Shown here: piece by piece, positions 43,374-52,270 of the stretch
How positions within the stretch are numbered: position 1 is the stretch's first letter
Layout of the letters: the number at the start of each line of letters is the position of its first letter
Assembly: GCF_009733815.1 (NCBI RefSeq)
Contig: NZ_WNXY01000010.1
Coordinates: forward strand, 1-64,000
From: Pseudactinotalea suaedae
Lineage (GTDB): Bacteria > Actinomycetota > Actinomycetes > Actinomycetales > Beutenbergiaceae
Direction of reading: 5' to 3'
DNA length: 64,000 nucleotides
Translations under genes and position numbers: made by a program
Notes under the pieces: generated by a model
Seen by the model: the letters and a program-made list of their open reading frames with translations, nothing else
What the model was told of the DNA's origin: nothing
The model's database searches: none

Positions 43374-43703
43374 ATGGCTGTCGCATGGATCGTTCTGGTG
43401 ATCTCCGGTGTGCTCGAGAGCCTCTGGGCCGGTGCACTCACCCGCTCCGAGGGGTTCACGAAGCTCTGGCCCACGGTCGTCTTCGGGGTCGCGCTCATCG
43501 CGAGCATGGTCGGACTCGGGTATGCGTTGAAGTCCATCCCGCTGGGGACGGGCTACGCGATCTGGGTCGGGATCGGGGTGGTCGGGACCGCTGTCTACGG
43601 CATCGTCGCCCTGGACGAGACGATCTCGATCGCACGCATCGTGTGCCTGGTCGCGATCGTCGGTGGGATCGTCGGGCTCAAGCTGACGTCGACGCCTCAC
43701 TGA
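43374..43703 (+). CDS. sugE: Small multidrug resistance family protein, Gdx/SugE-like
   Basis: 109 residues with four membrane helices. The first reads VISGVLESLWAGALTRSEGF, in which the membrane Glu is the proton/substrate site of the SMR family. KSIPLGTGYAIWVGIGVVGT matches Gdx/SugE rather than EmrE. Gdx proteins export guanidinium in exchange for protons as antiparallel dimers. AAGGGGCG precedes the ATG. The gene is alone on its strand, ends four bases from the convergent glycosyltransferase gene, and seems unrelated to the surrounding glycan genes. No convincing guanidine riboswitch is visible upstream. Confidence 0.85.
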   Translation: MAVAWIVLVISGVLESLWAGALTRSEGFTKLWPTVVFGVALIASMVGLGYALKSIPLGTGYAIWVGIGVVGTAVYGIVALDETISIARIVCLVAIVGGIVGLKLTSTPH

Positions 43704-43707
43704 CGTC

Positions 43708-44838
43708 TCAGCGAGCCACCTCGGTGACCGCCTCCGCGGCGCGTTCGGCCGCGGCCGACAGCGAGCGGTGCTCGAGCACCCAGGTAGCCCGGCGACGGCG
43801 CTCGTGCTCGTCGTCGGGCGCCTGGAGCGCCTCGATCATCGCCGTCGCGACCGCGGTCAAGTCATGGTTCACAGCCCAGCCCAGCGCGTTCTCTCGGACC
43901 AGGTCGGCGGCCGCGCCGACGCCCGCGTAGATGACCGGCGTGCCGGTGCCGAGCGCGGCGAACAGCTTGGTGGGCATCGCGAAGTCGTAGCCATGCCCGG
44001 GCACGATGCTCACGACGGCTGCGCTCGCACCACGCAGCCACGCGGCGCTCTCCACGGCCGGCAGGCTGCCGTGCATGGTGACGACGCCGTCGGGCAGCGA
44101 GGCTGCCACCCGGCTGATGGTGGGCCACGCGCTCCCCTGCCCGAGGTAGACCAGCCGGGCGTCCGGGACCGCTGCAAGCACCTGCGGCATCGCTCGCGCG
44201 AAGACGTCGGCGCCCTGCCACTCCGAGGCGGTGCCGGCGTAGACGAGCGTGCGCGGTGTAGACCTGCGAGCGCCGTCCGGCCGGAAGATCGTGGTGTCGA
44301 TGCCGTTGCCCACGGTGACCACCCGTCGCGCGCCCAGCTCGCGGACCCGGTCGGCGACCTCGTCCGAGACCGCCAGCGAGACCGCTGCGCCCCTGAGGAC
44401 CCAGGACTCCATGGCGCGCACGACCGTCGCGACGATCCGCGGAGCGCTTGTGGAGGCGGTCGCGTCGGACCACACGTCCGCGGCGTACCAGGCATAGGGC
44501 ACCCGCCGCAGGGTGGCGATCAGCCGCACCACCACACCGGTGGTCGGCGGTGGCTCGACCACGATGACGTCGGGACGCCGTAGCGCCAGCAGCCGGAGCA
44601 GGAGGGGGATGTCGAAGCTCAGGTAGGGCAGGTAGCCCCGCACGTAACCGGACCCGTCCCGCAGCACCGGCCAGCGCCGGACCCGCACTCTCGCGGGCGG
44701 CCGGTGCTGTCCCGGCGTCTTGACCGTGAGCACCTCAACCTCACCGCGCTCGGCGAGCGAGGCGGTCAGGCGCTCCAGCCGGAAGGCTGCCGCCGCCATC
44801 TCGGGTGCATAGATCCGGCTGGCGACCGCGCTGCGCAC
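43708..44838 (-). CDS. Family 4 glycosyltransferase
   Basis: 376 residues. RIYAPEMAAAAFRLERLTAS at the start, VVEPPPTTGVVVRLIATL, then VTVGNGIDTTIFRPDGA (a common GT4 hinge) and LVYAGTASEWQGADVFARAM. The donor site is MPTKLFAALGTGTPVIYAG, with Ala where Glu is usual. GTG start one base after the stop of the amidase gene (TGACGTG), so the two share a transcript. Expected cytoplasmic sugar transfer; specificity unknown. Confidence 0.84.
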   Translation of the reverse strand: MRSAVASRIYAPEMAAAAFRLERLTASLAERGEVEVLTVKTPGQHRPPARVRVRRWPVLRDGSGYVRGYLPYLSFDIPLLLRLLALRRPDVIVVEPPPTTGVVVRLIATLRRVPYAWYAADVWSDATASTSAPRIVATVVRAMESWVLRGAAVSLAVSDEVADRVRELGARRVVTVGNGIDTTIFRPDGARRSTPRTLVYAGTASEWQGADVFARAMPQVLAAVPDARLVYLGQGSAWPTISRVAASLPDGVVTMHGSLPAVESAAWLRGASAAVVSIVPGHGYDFAMPTKLFAALGTGTPVIYAGVGAAADLVRENALGWAVNHDLTAVATAMIEALQAPDDEHERRRRATWVLEHRSLSAAAERAAEAVTEVAR

Positions 44839-44839
44839 G

Positions 44840-47800
44840 TCAGCTCACGATGACAGAGGTGGGCAATGTGCCCCCTGGGATCGGTGTGAGGAATCCGCCG
44901 TACCGGTTTCCTGGATAGATCAGCACGGCTCCCGCCGCCGTCACCGCCACCATGTCAGCGGCGCCGTCGCCCGTGACGTCGTTGACGCCCACGACACCGC
45001 GCATCGTCGCCCACCCCGGCCCCAAGGCGACAGGGGGCAATGCCAGGCCCGGACCGTTCCCGTTGTAGAAGAAGAGCTTCCCGCTGTCGGCACCGCGCAT
45101 GAACAGGTCGGGCGCGCCGCCCGAGTCCCATCTGCCCGCGTTGACGAGATAGTTCATCCCTGTGGCGCCCGTCGAGACGACGACGCGCGGGAGGAAGCCA
45201 CCGGCTCCATTTCCGGGATAGAGCAACAGCCTGCCCGAGGACCGTTCGTGCGCTACCAGACCTGGTCGACCGTCACCCCGCCAGTTGCCGGCGCCCACGA
45301 CCGTGACCATCCCTCCCCAGCCGACCCCGATCTGCGAGCCGGTGACTGCGAACTTGCCGGCGCCGGTGCCTCGGTGGAGCAGCAGCGCGCCGCCTGACGT
45401 GATGACCATCAGATCCGCTCGGCCATCTCCGGTCCAGTCCCCTGGCGCCACCACTCGAGCCCCGGCACCGACGCGAAGGCCGGTGTCTGCCAGGCTGACA
45501 TAGGCGGTTCTGGTGTGCGTGTAGCCGTAGCGGAGCAGCCGGGCATCGCCGCGCACCGCTGCAAGTGCCAGATCCTCGCCTCCTCGCCCCCCGAGAGCCA
45601 GCACGCGCATGCTTCCCCAACCCGTGCCGAACGGGACGCGCTTCAGTGTCTCCAGACCGCCACGTCCGTTCCCTGGGTAGAGCCAGAGCCGGCCGGCGGC
45701 GTCGACCGAGACGAGATCGCCGACTTTGTCACCGGTTGCGTCGGGGACGCCGACGGTCTGCTGCGTCGACGACCAGGTTCGGCTCGTGAGGACCCGCGAC
45801 GTGAAACGCCCTGCCCCGTCGGCCGGGTAGGCATACAGGTTGCCCGCCTTGTCCTGGGTCAGGAGCGCGGGGCGACCGTTGACGAAGTCGTCGGAGACGC
45901 TGAGGCCCGACATGGCGTTCCAGCCGACCCCGATCTTGATCGAGCCCTTGAACCCGCCCCGGCCATTCCCTCGATAGAGCCACAGCGACCCGTCGGGACG
46001 CTTGGCGATGAGGTCAGGATTTCCGTCGGAGTCCCAGTCTGCGGCACCTAACACGAAGGTGAAGATCTGCCAGCCGACTCCGACCTGCTGCCGCGCACCG
46101 AAGGTGCCGGAGCTGGTGCCCGGATAGAACCAGAGCCGACCGTCGGAGCCAACCAGCATCAGGTCAGACGTCCCGTTGCCATCGAAGTCTCCCGGGCTCA
46201 CCGTTCGCCAGCTCGACCATCCGCTGCCGGTTGTCTTGACCGTCCAGGTCCCGCGGTCGACTGTCGATGCGAGCGACACGCGTGATCCCTGGGTCACGAC
46301 CAGGTCGGCGAAACCATCGCCGTCGAGGTCGCGATCGAGCTGACGATCCCCGAACGAGCCGAGGTAGTTGTTGATCAGCGTCCGCATCTCGCCGAGACGG
46401 CTGTACATGTACCGCCCCGGACACGTGGTCTGCTTCGAGTCGCGGTGACCGTTGATCCTGGCGAAGGTCCCCGCGTCCACGGTCACCGTCCCACCGGAGG
46501 TCGTGATCCCGTGCATCGCGAGCTTCCACGCAGCGAGCCGCCCGACCGCGTTGAACGCGGCGCTCGGCACGGCCGCCGTGTCGAAGTTGCCCAGCAGCGA
46601 GATGCCCGAGAAGTTCGAGTTCAGACCGGTGGCGTGTGCGCCTGTCGGCGCCTGGTCGACCCCGCCCGCGCGGCCCTCCCAGATCCGGCCGAACCGGTCG
46701 ACGATGAAGTTGTAGCCGATGTCGCCCCAGCCACGGCCCCAGTCCTGGGCGTGATAGGCGTAGATCGACCGCATCAGCGCCGGCACCTGGGCCTGGGTGT
46801 AGTCGTTCGCGTTGACCGTGTGGTGGATGTCGATCCCCTGCACCCGACCCTGCGACGGCGTCCACGTCATCATGCGCTCGTCGGCGCCCCACTGCGCGCG
46901 CGAGTAGATGGTGGGCCGGCTCGTGGCGGCCGCGGCCATGGTCGTCGCGGCCGTCACCTGGGCCGAGTCCGCCGTGGACTCCCCCGGGTCGACGACGGCC
47001 AGGTTCGGTGCGGTGGGCAGCGCCGTGTCGCTCGCGAGCCGGACCTCGACGGCGTCGACGGCGATCAGGGCCGTCGGCATCGTGCCGTCACGCGCCTCGG
47101 CGATCTCGGTCTCGTCGTCGCGGGTCTCGGTCGCCTCGACGTGCAGCGGCTCCCAGTCCGTCCACTCCTCGGCGGTGCGGGTCCGCATCTCGACGACGAG
47201 GTCGTCCGGCGCCGTGCCCAGGTCCCAGGTCACGCCGAGCACCGACAGCTCGGGAGTCTCGGACGACGCGTAGAGCTGTGTCGCGAGCTCCTCACCCGAG
47301 GCGTCGTGGTCGTGGCCCTCCTCCCCGTGGTCGTGGCCCTCCTCGTGGTCGTGCTCGTGATCGCCGGCCGAGGGCGCGTCGGTCGCGTCATCGGTCGCCG
47401 GTGAAGCGGACGGCTCGTCCGCGGTCGGCTCGTCGGTCGGCTCGTCGGTCGGCTCGCCGGTCGGTGCCTCGTCGGTCGGGACCTCGTTCGACGGCGGATC
47501 GACCGTCTCGTCCTGCGAGGTCAGGCCCTCGGTGGGCTCGTCGGTCACCGAGGCCGCCATCACGCTGCTCGCAGCGCTCAGGCTGGCCGCCCCCGCGCTC
47601 GACTGGGCGCCGTCGACCATGCCGGACTCGACCTCGGCAGGCTCCGTCGCGTCGGACTCGGTGGGGTCGGTCGGCTCCGGCTCGGTCTCGGCCTGGGTCT
47701 CCGTCTCGGTCTCGGTTGAGTCACCTTCCGTCGACCCCGCCTCCGGCGACTCGGTCTCGACGGCGTCGCTCTCGGCGAGCGCCTCGGCCTCGGGAGTGCC

Positions 47801-48022
47801 ATCGGCGGGCTCGGCGCCGAAGCCGACCAGCTCGACCTCGGGTGTGACCGGGTGGGCGTCGTCAGAGACCGGCGCGACCACCGCTTCCGCGGGATCGACC
47901 TCCGCCGGCGCGCGCAGCACGGGAACCGCCGCACGGCTCAGATCATCGGCGGCAGCGGGCGTCGCAGTGAGCAGCGTCGCGACGAGCGCGACGATGGAGG
48001 CGGCGGGGAGCGAACGGCGCAT
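44840..48022 (-). CDS. Secreted N-acetylmuramoyl-L-alanine amidase with acidic/His-rich linker and FG-GAP repeats
   Basis: About 1060 residues. A signal peptide (to about 25) is followed by a Thr/Glu/Asp/Pro-rich low-complexity region (about 70-260) that includes a His-Asp-Glu cluster, DHEHDHEEGHDHGEEGHDHD, near 225-250. A small beta domain comes next, then a PGRP/Amidase_2 domain (about 370-554). This contains IDIHHTVNANDY, GYNFIVDRFGRIWEGRAGG and NGHRDSKQTTCPGRYMY, giving the zinc His, His and Cys ligands. Residues 555-1060 are about ten FG-GAP repeats. It would cleave the peptide stem from muramic acid at the cell surface. ATG 48022 has GAAGG seven bases upstream. Confidence 0.88.
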   Translation of the reverse strand: MRRSLPAASIVALVATLLTATPAAADDLSRAAVPVLRAPAEVDPAEAVVAPVSDDAHPVTPEVELVGFGAEPADGTPEAEALAESDAVETESPEAGSTEGDSTETETETQAETEPEPTDPTESDATEPAEVESGMVDGAQSSAGAASLSAASSVMAASVTDEPTEGLTSQDETVDPPSNEVPTDEAPTGEPTDEPTDEPTADEPSASPATDDATDAPSAGDHEHDHEEGHDHGEEGHDHDASGEELATQLYASSETPELSVLGVTWDLGTAPDDLVVEMRTRTAEEWTDWEPLHVEATETRDDETEIAEARDGTMPTALIAVDAVEVRLASDTALPTAPNLAVVDPGESTADSAQVTAATTMAAAATSRPTIYSRAQWGADERMMTWTPSQGRVQGIDIHHTVNANDYTQAQVPALMRSIYAYHAQDWGRGWGDIGYNFIVDRFGRIWEGRAGGVDQAPTGAHATGLNSNFSGISLLGNFDTAAVPSAAFNAVGRLAAWKLAMHGITTSGGTVTVDAGTFARINGHRDSKQTTCPGRYMYSRLGEMRTLINNYLGSFGDRQLDRDLDGDGFADLVVTQGSRVSLASTVDRGTWTVKTTGSGWSSWRTVSPGDFDGNGTSDLMLVGSDGRLWFYPGTSSGTFGARQQVGVGWQIFTFVLGAADWDSDGNPDLIAKRPDGSLWLYRGNGRGGFKGSIKIGVGWNAMSGLSVSDDFVNGRPALLTQDKAGNLYAYPADGAGRFTSRVLTSRTWSSTQQTVGVPDATGDKVGDLVSVDAAGRLWLYPGNGRGGLETLKRVPFGTGWGSMRVLALGGRGGEDLALAAVRGDARLLRYGYTHTRTAYVSLADTGLRVGAGARVVAPGDWTGDGRADLMVITSGGALLLHRGTGAGKFAVTGSQIGVGWGGMVTVVGAGNWRGDGRPGLVAHERSSGRLLLYPGNGAGGFLPRVVVSTGATGMNYLVNAGRWDSGGAPDLFMRGADSGKLFFYNGNGPGLALPPVALGPGWATMRGVVGVNDVTGDGAADMVAVTAAGAVLIYPGNRYGGFLTPIPGGTLPTSVIVS

Positions 48023-48140
48023 GGTTGAACCTTCACATGAGGGGACTGCGGCCACTATGTCACATCATTCCCACCAGCAACAGGCGTCACTCGACCGCTT
48101 GTCCGGGCCTGCTGTGGCCGAGGTTGCGGACTCACGCTGC

Positions 48141-48146
48141 CACAAT
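48141..48146 (+). promoter_or_regulatory. -10 box of a leaderless promoter (GT2 gene)
   Basis: CACAAT ends six bases before the ATG at 48153, with no ribosome site between. Confidence 0.4.
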
Positions 48147-48152
48147 GACGCC

Positions 48153-48824
48153 ATGCGAGGAGCCGACGTCGCCTTCCTCGTGCCCGTTTTCAACGAGGCA
48201 CGGGTGGTGGGAGACGTGATCGCCGAGGCGTTGGAGCACGTCGGGCACGTGATCTGCGTGGACGACGGCAGCACCGATGGTTCTGCGGTCGCCGCCCGAG
48301 CGGCGGGGGCCACGGTGCTCCGCCACGCGACCAACCTCGGCCAGGGCGCGGCGCTGCAGACCGCGATCGATCATGCGCTCACGCTCCCGGACGTGACCTA
48401 TCTCGTCACCTTCGACGCCGACGGCCAGCACCAGATCGAGGACGCTCTCGCGATGGTCGAGCTCGCCCGCACCGAGGACCTCGGCATCGTCTTCGGCTCC
48501 CGGTTCCTCGACGAGCGCACGCAGGCGGGGTTCCTCAAGAGGCTGATCCTCAAGACGGCGGTCTGGGTCACGAACCAGAGCACCGGGATGCGGCTGACCG
48601 ACGCGCACAACGGCCTGCGCGTGATGCGTCGCGATGCCGCGGCCGCCGTCCGCCTCACCCAGAACCGGATGGCGCACGCGAGCGAGATCGTGCTCCAGCT
48701 CGGCCGCACCAACCTGCCGTGGCGCGAGTTCCCCGTCCACGTCCTCTACACCGAGTACTCCAAGGCGAAGGGCCAGTCGCTGCTCAACGCCGTCAACATC
48801 CTCTTCGAGCTCACGTTCCGCTGA
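48153..48824 (+). CDS. Family 2 glycosyltransferase, DPM1-like
   Basis: 223 residues. AFLVPVFNEARVVGDVIAE, CVDDGSTDGSA and VTFDADGQHQ (catalytic DxD) mark a GT-A enzyme of the dolichyl/polyprenyl-phosphate mannose synthase group. GSRFLDERTQ and AHNGLRVMRR are also typical. It probably charges undecaprenyl or polyprenyl phosphate with a sugar for use outside the membrane. The frame is open far upstream over the amidase gene, but only the part from 48153 is protein-like. DUF2304 and DUF6541 genes follow, a combination consistent with polyprenyl-linked glycan transfer. Confidence 0.87.
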   Translation: MRGADVAFLVPVFNEARVVGDVIAEALEHVGHVICVDDGSTDGSAVAARAAGATVLRHATNLGQGAALQTAIDHALTLPDVTYLVTFDADGQHQIEDALAMVELARTEDLGIVFGSRFLDERTQAGFLKRLILKTAVWVTNQSTGMRLTDAHNGLRVMRRDAAAAVRLTQNRMAHASEIVLQLGRTNLPWREFPVHVLYTEYSKAKGQSLLNAVNILFELTFR

Positions 48825-48843
48825 GCAGACAAGGAGCAGCCCG

Positions 48844-49203
48844 ATGGACATCCAGGACCAGCAGCTGGTCATCAAGGTCGTCCTGCTCATCGGCGTCGCG
48901 GTGGCAACGGTGCTGCTCACCCGCTCCACCACCGGGGCGCGGCACCAGGCGATCCGACGGGTGACGCTTGCCCTCTTCGTGATCGTGACCGCCGCGGTCA
49001 TCATCCAGCCGTCACTGGTCTCCGGGATCGCCCGCGCCGTCGGGGTCGGCCGCGGCACCGACCTGCTGCTCTACGTGCTGGCGATCGCGTTCGTCTGGTT
49101 CCTCGCGGCGTACTACGGCCGCCAGCGCGCCCTCAACCGGCAAATCACCGAGCTCACCCGCGCGCTCGCGCTCGCCGAGGGTCGCCGCGAGAACACGCCG
49201 TGA
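48844..49203 (+). CDS. DUF2304 small membrane protein
   Basis: 119 residues with three membrane helices (about 8-25, 42-60, 70-90) and a C-terminal amphipathic helix rich in Arg and Glu. RQRALNRQITELTRALALAE matches DUF2304 proteins, which often sit beside DPM1-like GT2 enzymes and may hold them at the membrane. AAGGAG lies nine bases before the ATG. Function is not established; partnership with the preceding GT2 is inferred from order and spacing. Confidence 0.8.
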   Translation: MDIQDQQLVIKVVLLIGVAVATVLLTRSTTGARHQAIRRVTLALFVIVTAAVIIQPSLVSGIARAVGVGRGTDLLLYVLAIAFVWFLAAYYGRQRALNRQITELTRALALAEGRRENTP

Positions 49204-49209
49204 CCCTCC

Positions 49210-51114
49210 GTGACTGAGACCTCGCCGGCCGTCGCCCTCGCGGCCACGCTGCTGGCCCTCGCGCTGCTGGTCGCGCCGGGCTGGCTCCTGCTCCACCTGG
49301 TCCGCATCCGCGGTCTGCTCGCGGCGGCACTCGCCCCGGCCTGCTCCACCGCGGTGCTCGGCTGCGGTGCGATCCTCGCCCAGCTCGCCGGTGTGCGGTG
49401 GTCCCTCGTCGCGGCGCTGGGGGCGGCCGCTGCCGGTGCGGTGCTGGCGCTGGTGGTGCGCAGGTTCACGTCACAGGCTCCGGAGTCACCTCGTGCCAGC
49501 GCCGCAGACGTGGCTCTGATCGGCGCCGGGCTGCTGCTCGCCGTCGTCCCGGCTCTCCTGTCGACAGGCTCGCTGGACGCCTATCTGCAGCGCTGGGACG
49601 CCGTGTTCCACCTCGCCGCGCTGCGGTTCATCGAGGACTCCGGCTCGGCGTCCTCGCTCACGCTCGGCGCGCTCTCCTACGGCGACGGTGGCGCCGCGCT
49701 CTATCCGGCCGGCTGGCACGCGCTCGGCTCGCTGCTCCCGGGATCGCCGACGGCGGCCCTCACCATCGGCGCGTCCGTCACCGCCGCCCTCCCCTGGGTG
49801 CTCGGGTGCGCGGTGCTGGCGGCCGAGCTGACCCGGGTGCGGGCCCGCCCGTTCCTCGGGGCCGGTGTGGCGGGAGTCGCGGGACTGCTGGCCGGCCTGG
49901 TCACCGCCGCGCCGATGAGCCTGTGGATCGGTTGGGGCCACGTGCCGAACGCGGCCGGCCTCGCGATGCTGCCCGGCGCGCTCGCGCTGGGGCTGCGGCT
50001 GGTGCGTGCGGGCTCAGGCCGACCCGCCGGCGTGATCGCCCTGCTGGTGGCGCTCCTCGGTATGGGCCTCGCACACCCGAACACCGTGCTCGCGGCGGGC
50101 GCCCTGCTGCTGCCGGCACTGGCAGGGGCGGTGCTCCGCGCGATTCGGGCGCCTGCGAGCGCGAGCGGCCGCACCCGGGCGGCGCTCGCGCCCGGTCTCG
50201 CCGTCGTGGTGGTCGTGGGCGTGCTGGCTGCCTTCCTGCTCTCGCCGGTCGCGGCGGCGGTGACCGGCTACGCGTCGAGCGAGATCGAGCCGGTGGGCAC
50301 GGCCGCGCTGGATGCCGTCACCGGCTGGTACCGGCTGTGGCCGTCGTGGGCCGGGGTCGCGGTGGCCGTCCTCGCGCTCATAGGGGTCGCGCTCGCGCTG
50401 CGGCAAGGTCGGCGGATGCCTGCGGCGGTGCTCCTGGTGGCCTGGCTGCTCTACATCGACGCGGCCACCGGCGGGCACCTGCAGATCTCGCGCCTCTGGT
50501 ACACCTCGCCGGCGCGGCTGTCGGTCGTGGTCACGGCGGTGGTGGTCCCGCTGGCGGCCGGCACCCTGGTCGCCGCTGGTGCTCGGTGGCGCGACCGGTT
50601 CGGCACGGTCGCGGCCGCCCTGGGTGCGACCGTGCTGCTGCTCGCGATCACTGTCCCGAGCGTCGCGGCGCGGACCCCCCGTACGGCGAACGTCTTCGAC
50701 GACTCGCCGGGCAACCCGCCCCAGTTCGTCACGAGCGGTGAGCTGGAGATGATCGAGACTCTCCCCGACCTGCTCGACGGTGCGCTGCTCGGCAGCCCGT
50801 TCTCGGGAGCGGCCAGCGCCTACGGTCTCGCCGGGGTGCCCGTGACGTTCCCGGTGGCGGGCCAGGTGTGGTCGAGCGATCAGCGGCTGGTGATGGAGAA
50901 CCTCGACCAGCTCGAGGCGGGACAGCTCTCCTCAGAGGTGTGCGAGGCCCTCGATCGCCTCGACATCCGCTACCTGTACCAGGACACCGAGCCGTATCAG
51001 GCCGACAACCGCTACGAGCCGCTCGACCGGATGAGCCCCGCGGGCGCGACGGTCGTGGCCGAGGCCGACACCGCACGCGTGCTCGACCTTCCGACCTGCC
51101 GGGACCAGACATAA
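49210..51114 (+). CDS. Large polytopic membrane protein, DUF6541-like (possible GT-C)
   Basis: 634 residues with 12 or more hydrophobic helices and a C-terminal extracytoplasmic domain (about 490-634). An early loop after helix 3 contains YLQRWDAVFHLAALRFIEDSG, with the Asp and His positions typical of loop 1 in GT-C enzymes. WHALGSLLPG, WIGWGHVPNAAGLAMLP and LYIDAATGGHLQISRLWYT follow. GT-C proteins transfer sugar from polyprenyl phosphate at the outer face, which fits the GT2/DUF2304 pair upstream. GTG start seven bases after the DUF2304 stop. Activity is inferred, not shown. Confidence 0.75.
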   Translation: MTETSPAVALAATLLALALLVAPGWLLLHLVRIRGLLAAALAPACSTAVLGCGAILAQLAGVRWSLVAALGAAAAGAVLALVVRRFTSQAPESPRASAADVALIGAGLLLAVVPALLSTGSLDAYLQRWDAVFHLAALRFIEDSGSASSLTLGALSYGDGGAALYPAGWHALGSLLPGSPTAALTIGASVTAALPWVLGCAVLAAELTRVRARPFLGAGVAGVAGLLAGLVTAAPMSLWIGWGHVPNAAGLAMLPGALALGLRLVRAGSGRPAGVIALLVALLGMGLAHPNTVLAAGALLLPALAGAVLRAIRAPASASGRTRAALAPGLAVVVVVGVLAAFLLSPVAAAVTGYASSEIEPVGTAALDAVTGWYRLWPSWAGVAVAVLALIGVALALRQGRRMPAAVLLVAWLLYIDAATGGHLQISRLWYTSPARLSVVVTAVVVPLAAGTLVAAGARWRDRFGTVAAALGATVLLLAITVPSVAARTPRTANVFDDSPGNPPQFVTSGELEMIETLPDLLDGALLGSPFSGAASAYGLAGVPVTFPVAGQVWSSDQRLVMENLDQLEAGQLSSEVCEALDRLDIRYLYQDTEPYQADNRYEPLDRMSPAGATVVAEADTARVLDLPTCRDQT

Positions 51115-51133
51115 CGGAGCCGCGCCATCACGG

Positions 51134-52270
51134 TCACCCGGCTGGTGCGGAGGCTGGATCACGACGCCTGCGTCTTCCGGGTGCGGTGAACAACCACGCG
51201 AACCTCGTCCCAGCCACCCTGTCTGCAAGCTGGGTGGAGACGAGCACCATGCCAGCGACCACGAGGGGAACAGCGAGCAGGACGACAAGGTCGGCCGGAG
51301 GCTCGGTCAGCTGCACCAACCACCCCAGCTCGTAGGTGACGTAGCGGATGCCATACACGAGCACGGCATGAACGACGTAGATCGGGAGGGTTCGGGCTGC
51401 GAGGTAGACACCCAAGCGCGCCGCGGCGGGCCACCGGGCGAGCATCACGCTGACGCCCACGAGCAGTACCACTCCGGTAACGCTCAACGGCTTGCTCATG
51501 GGTAGCCCGCTGTACTGGGTCTCACGCAATCGGTCGGTCAGCCAGACACAGAGACCGAAGCCGATGACCGCCGGGGGAAGCAGATCCCACCACGGTCGAG
51601 CCCCGAGTCTGAGCACAACGGCCCGGCCGAAGGCGCCGATGGCGAACCAGATGCCGAAGCTGGCCCACCGATAGATGTTTGATGCCAGTGCCGGTGGGAA
51701 CGACTCCGGTAGCACCGCTGGAACGAGTGAGGCGAAGAACCACACCAGGAACGCGCCGAGCAGCAGCCACCCGTAAGCCCTTCGCCCTAGCCGGCAGACC
51801 GTGAAGAACAGCACGAGGGTGGAGAGGTACCAGTACCCGTCGCCCCCCTGCAGAATGTTGGGCAACCGCCCGAGGATGGCCTCCCACGGATCATCCGCTC
51901 CGCGTGCCGCGATGAGCACAGTCAACGCGACCGACCAGATCAGGAACGGCCACAGGATCGCCGCGTACCTCGGCCGCAGCACGTCGCGCCAGCGTCGCTC
52001 GAGCGCATTGGCAGCCAAAAGACCCGACACCAGGAAGAAGGCTGGCATGCGCACCGGGATCAGCAGATCGGCCAGGCCGATCCACAGGTCCCACGCCCAG
52101 CCGGACAGCCCTGCCACCACCGCTGTGGCGTGATTGGCGACGTGATACTGCACCACGAGGACGATGGCAAGCGCCTTGGTGACGTCCACCCAGACGAGGC
52201 GGCCCTCACCAGCAGCAGCGGAAGGTGACCGTGCGTGGCGGGCTTGCGGTCCGATAGCCGCTCCGCTCAT
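51134..52270 (-). CDS. Membrane acyltransferase (Acyltransferase_3 family)
   Basis: 378 residues, about ten helices. RLVWVDVTKALAIVLVVQYHV has the His of the active site; PVRMPAFFLVSGLLAANA and YWYLSTLVLFFTVCR are family landmarks. The usual RA pair before helix 1 is TKALA here. It likely acetylates a surface sugar, similar to the WecH/fucose-4-O-acetylase group, with no SGNH domain. Its ATG overlaps the stop of the epimerase gene (TGATG), so both are cotranslated. The 3' end is 19 bases from the convergent DUF6541 gene. Confidence 0.83.
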   Translation of the reverse strand: MSGAAIGPQARHARSPSAAAGEGRLVWVDVTKALAIVLVVQYHVANHATAVVAGLSGWAWDLWIGLADLLIPVRMPAFFLVSGLLAANALERRWRDVLRPRYAAILWPFLIWSVALTVLIAARGADDPWEAILGRLPNILQGGDGYWYLSTLVLFFTVCRLGRRAYGWLLLGAFLVWFFASLVPAVLPESFPPALASNIYRWASFGIWFAIGAFGRAVVLRLGARPWWDLLPPAVIGFGLCVWLTDRLRETQYSGLPMSKPLSVTGVVLLVGVSVMLARWPAAARLGVYLAARTLPIYVVHAVLVYGIRYVTYELGWLVQLTEPPADLVVLLAVPLVVAGMVLVSTQLADRVAGTRFAWLFTAPGRRRRRDPASAPAG

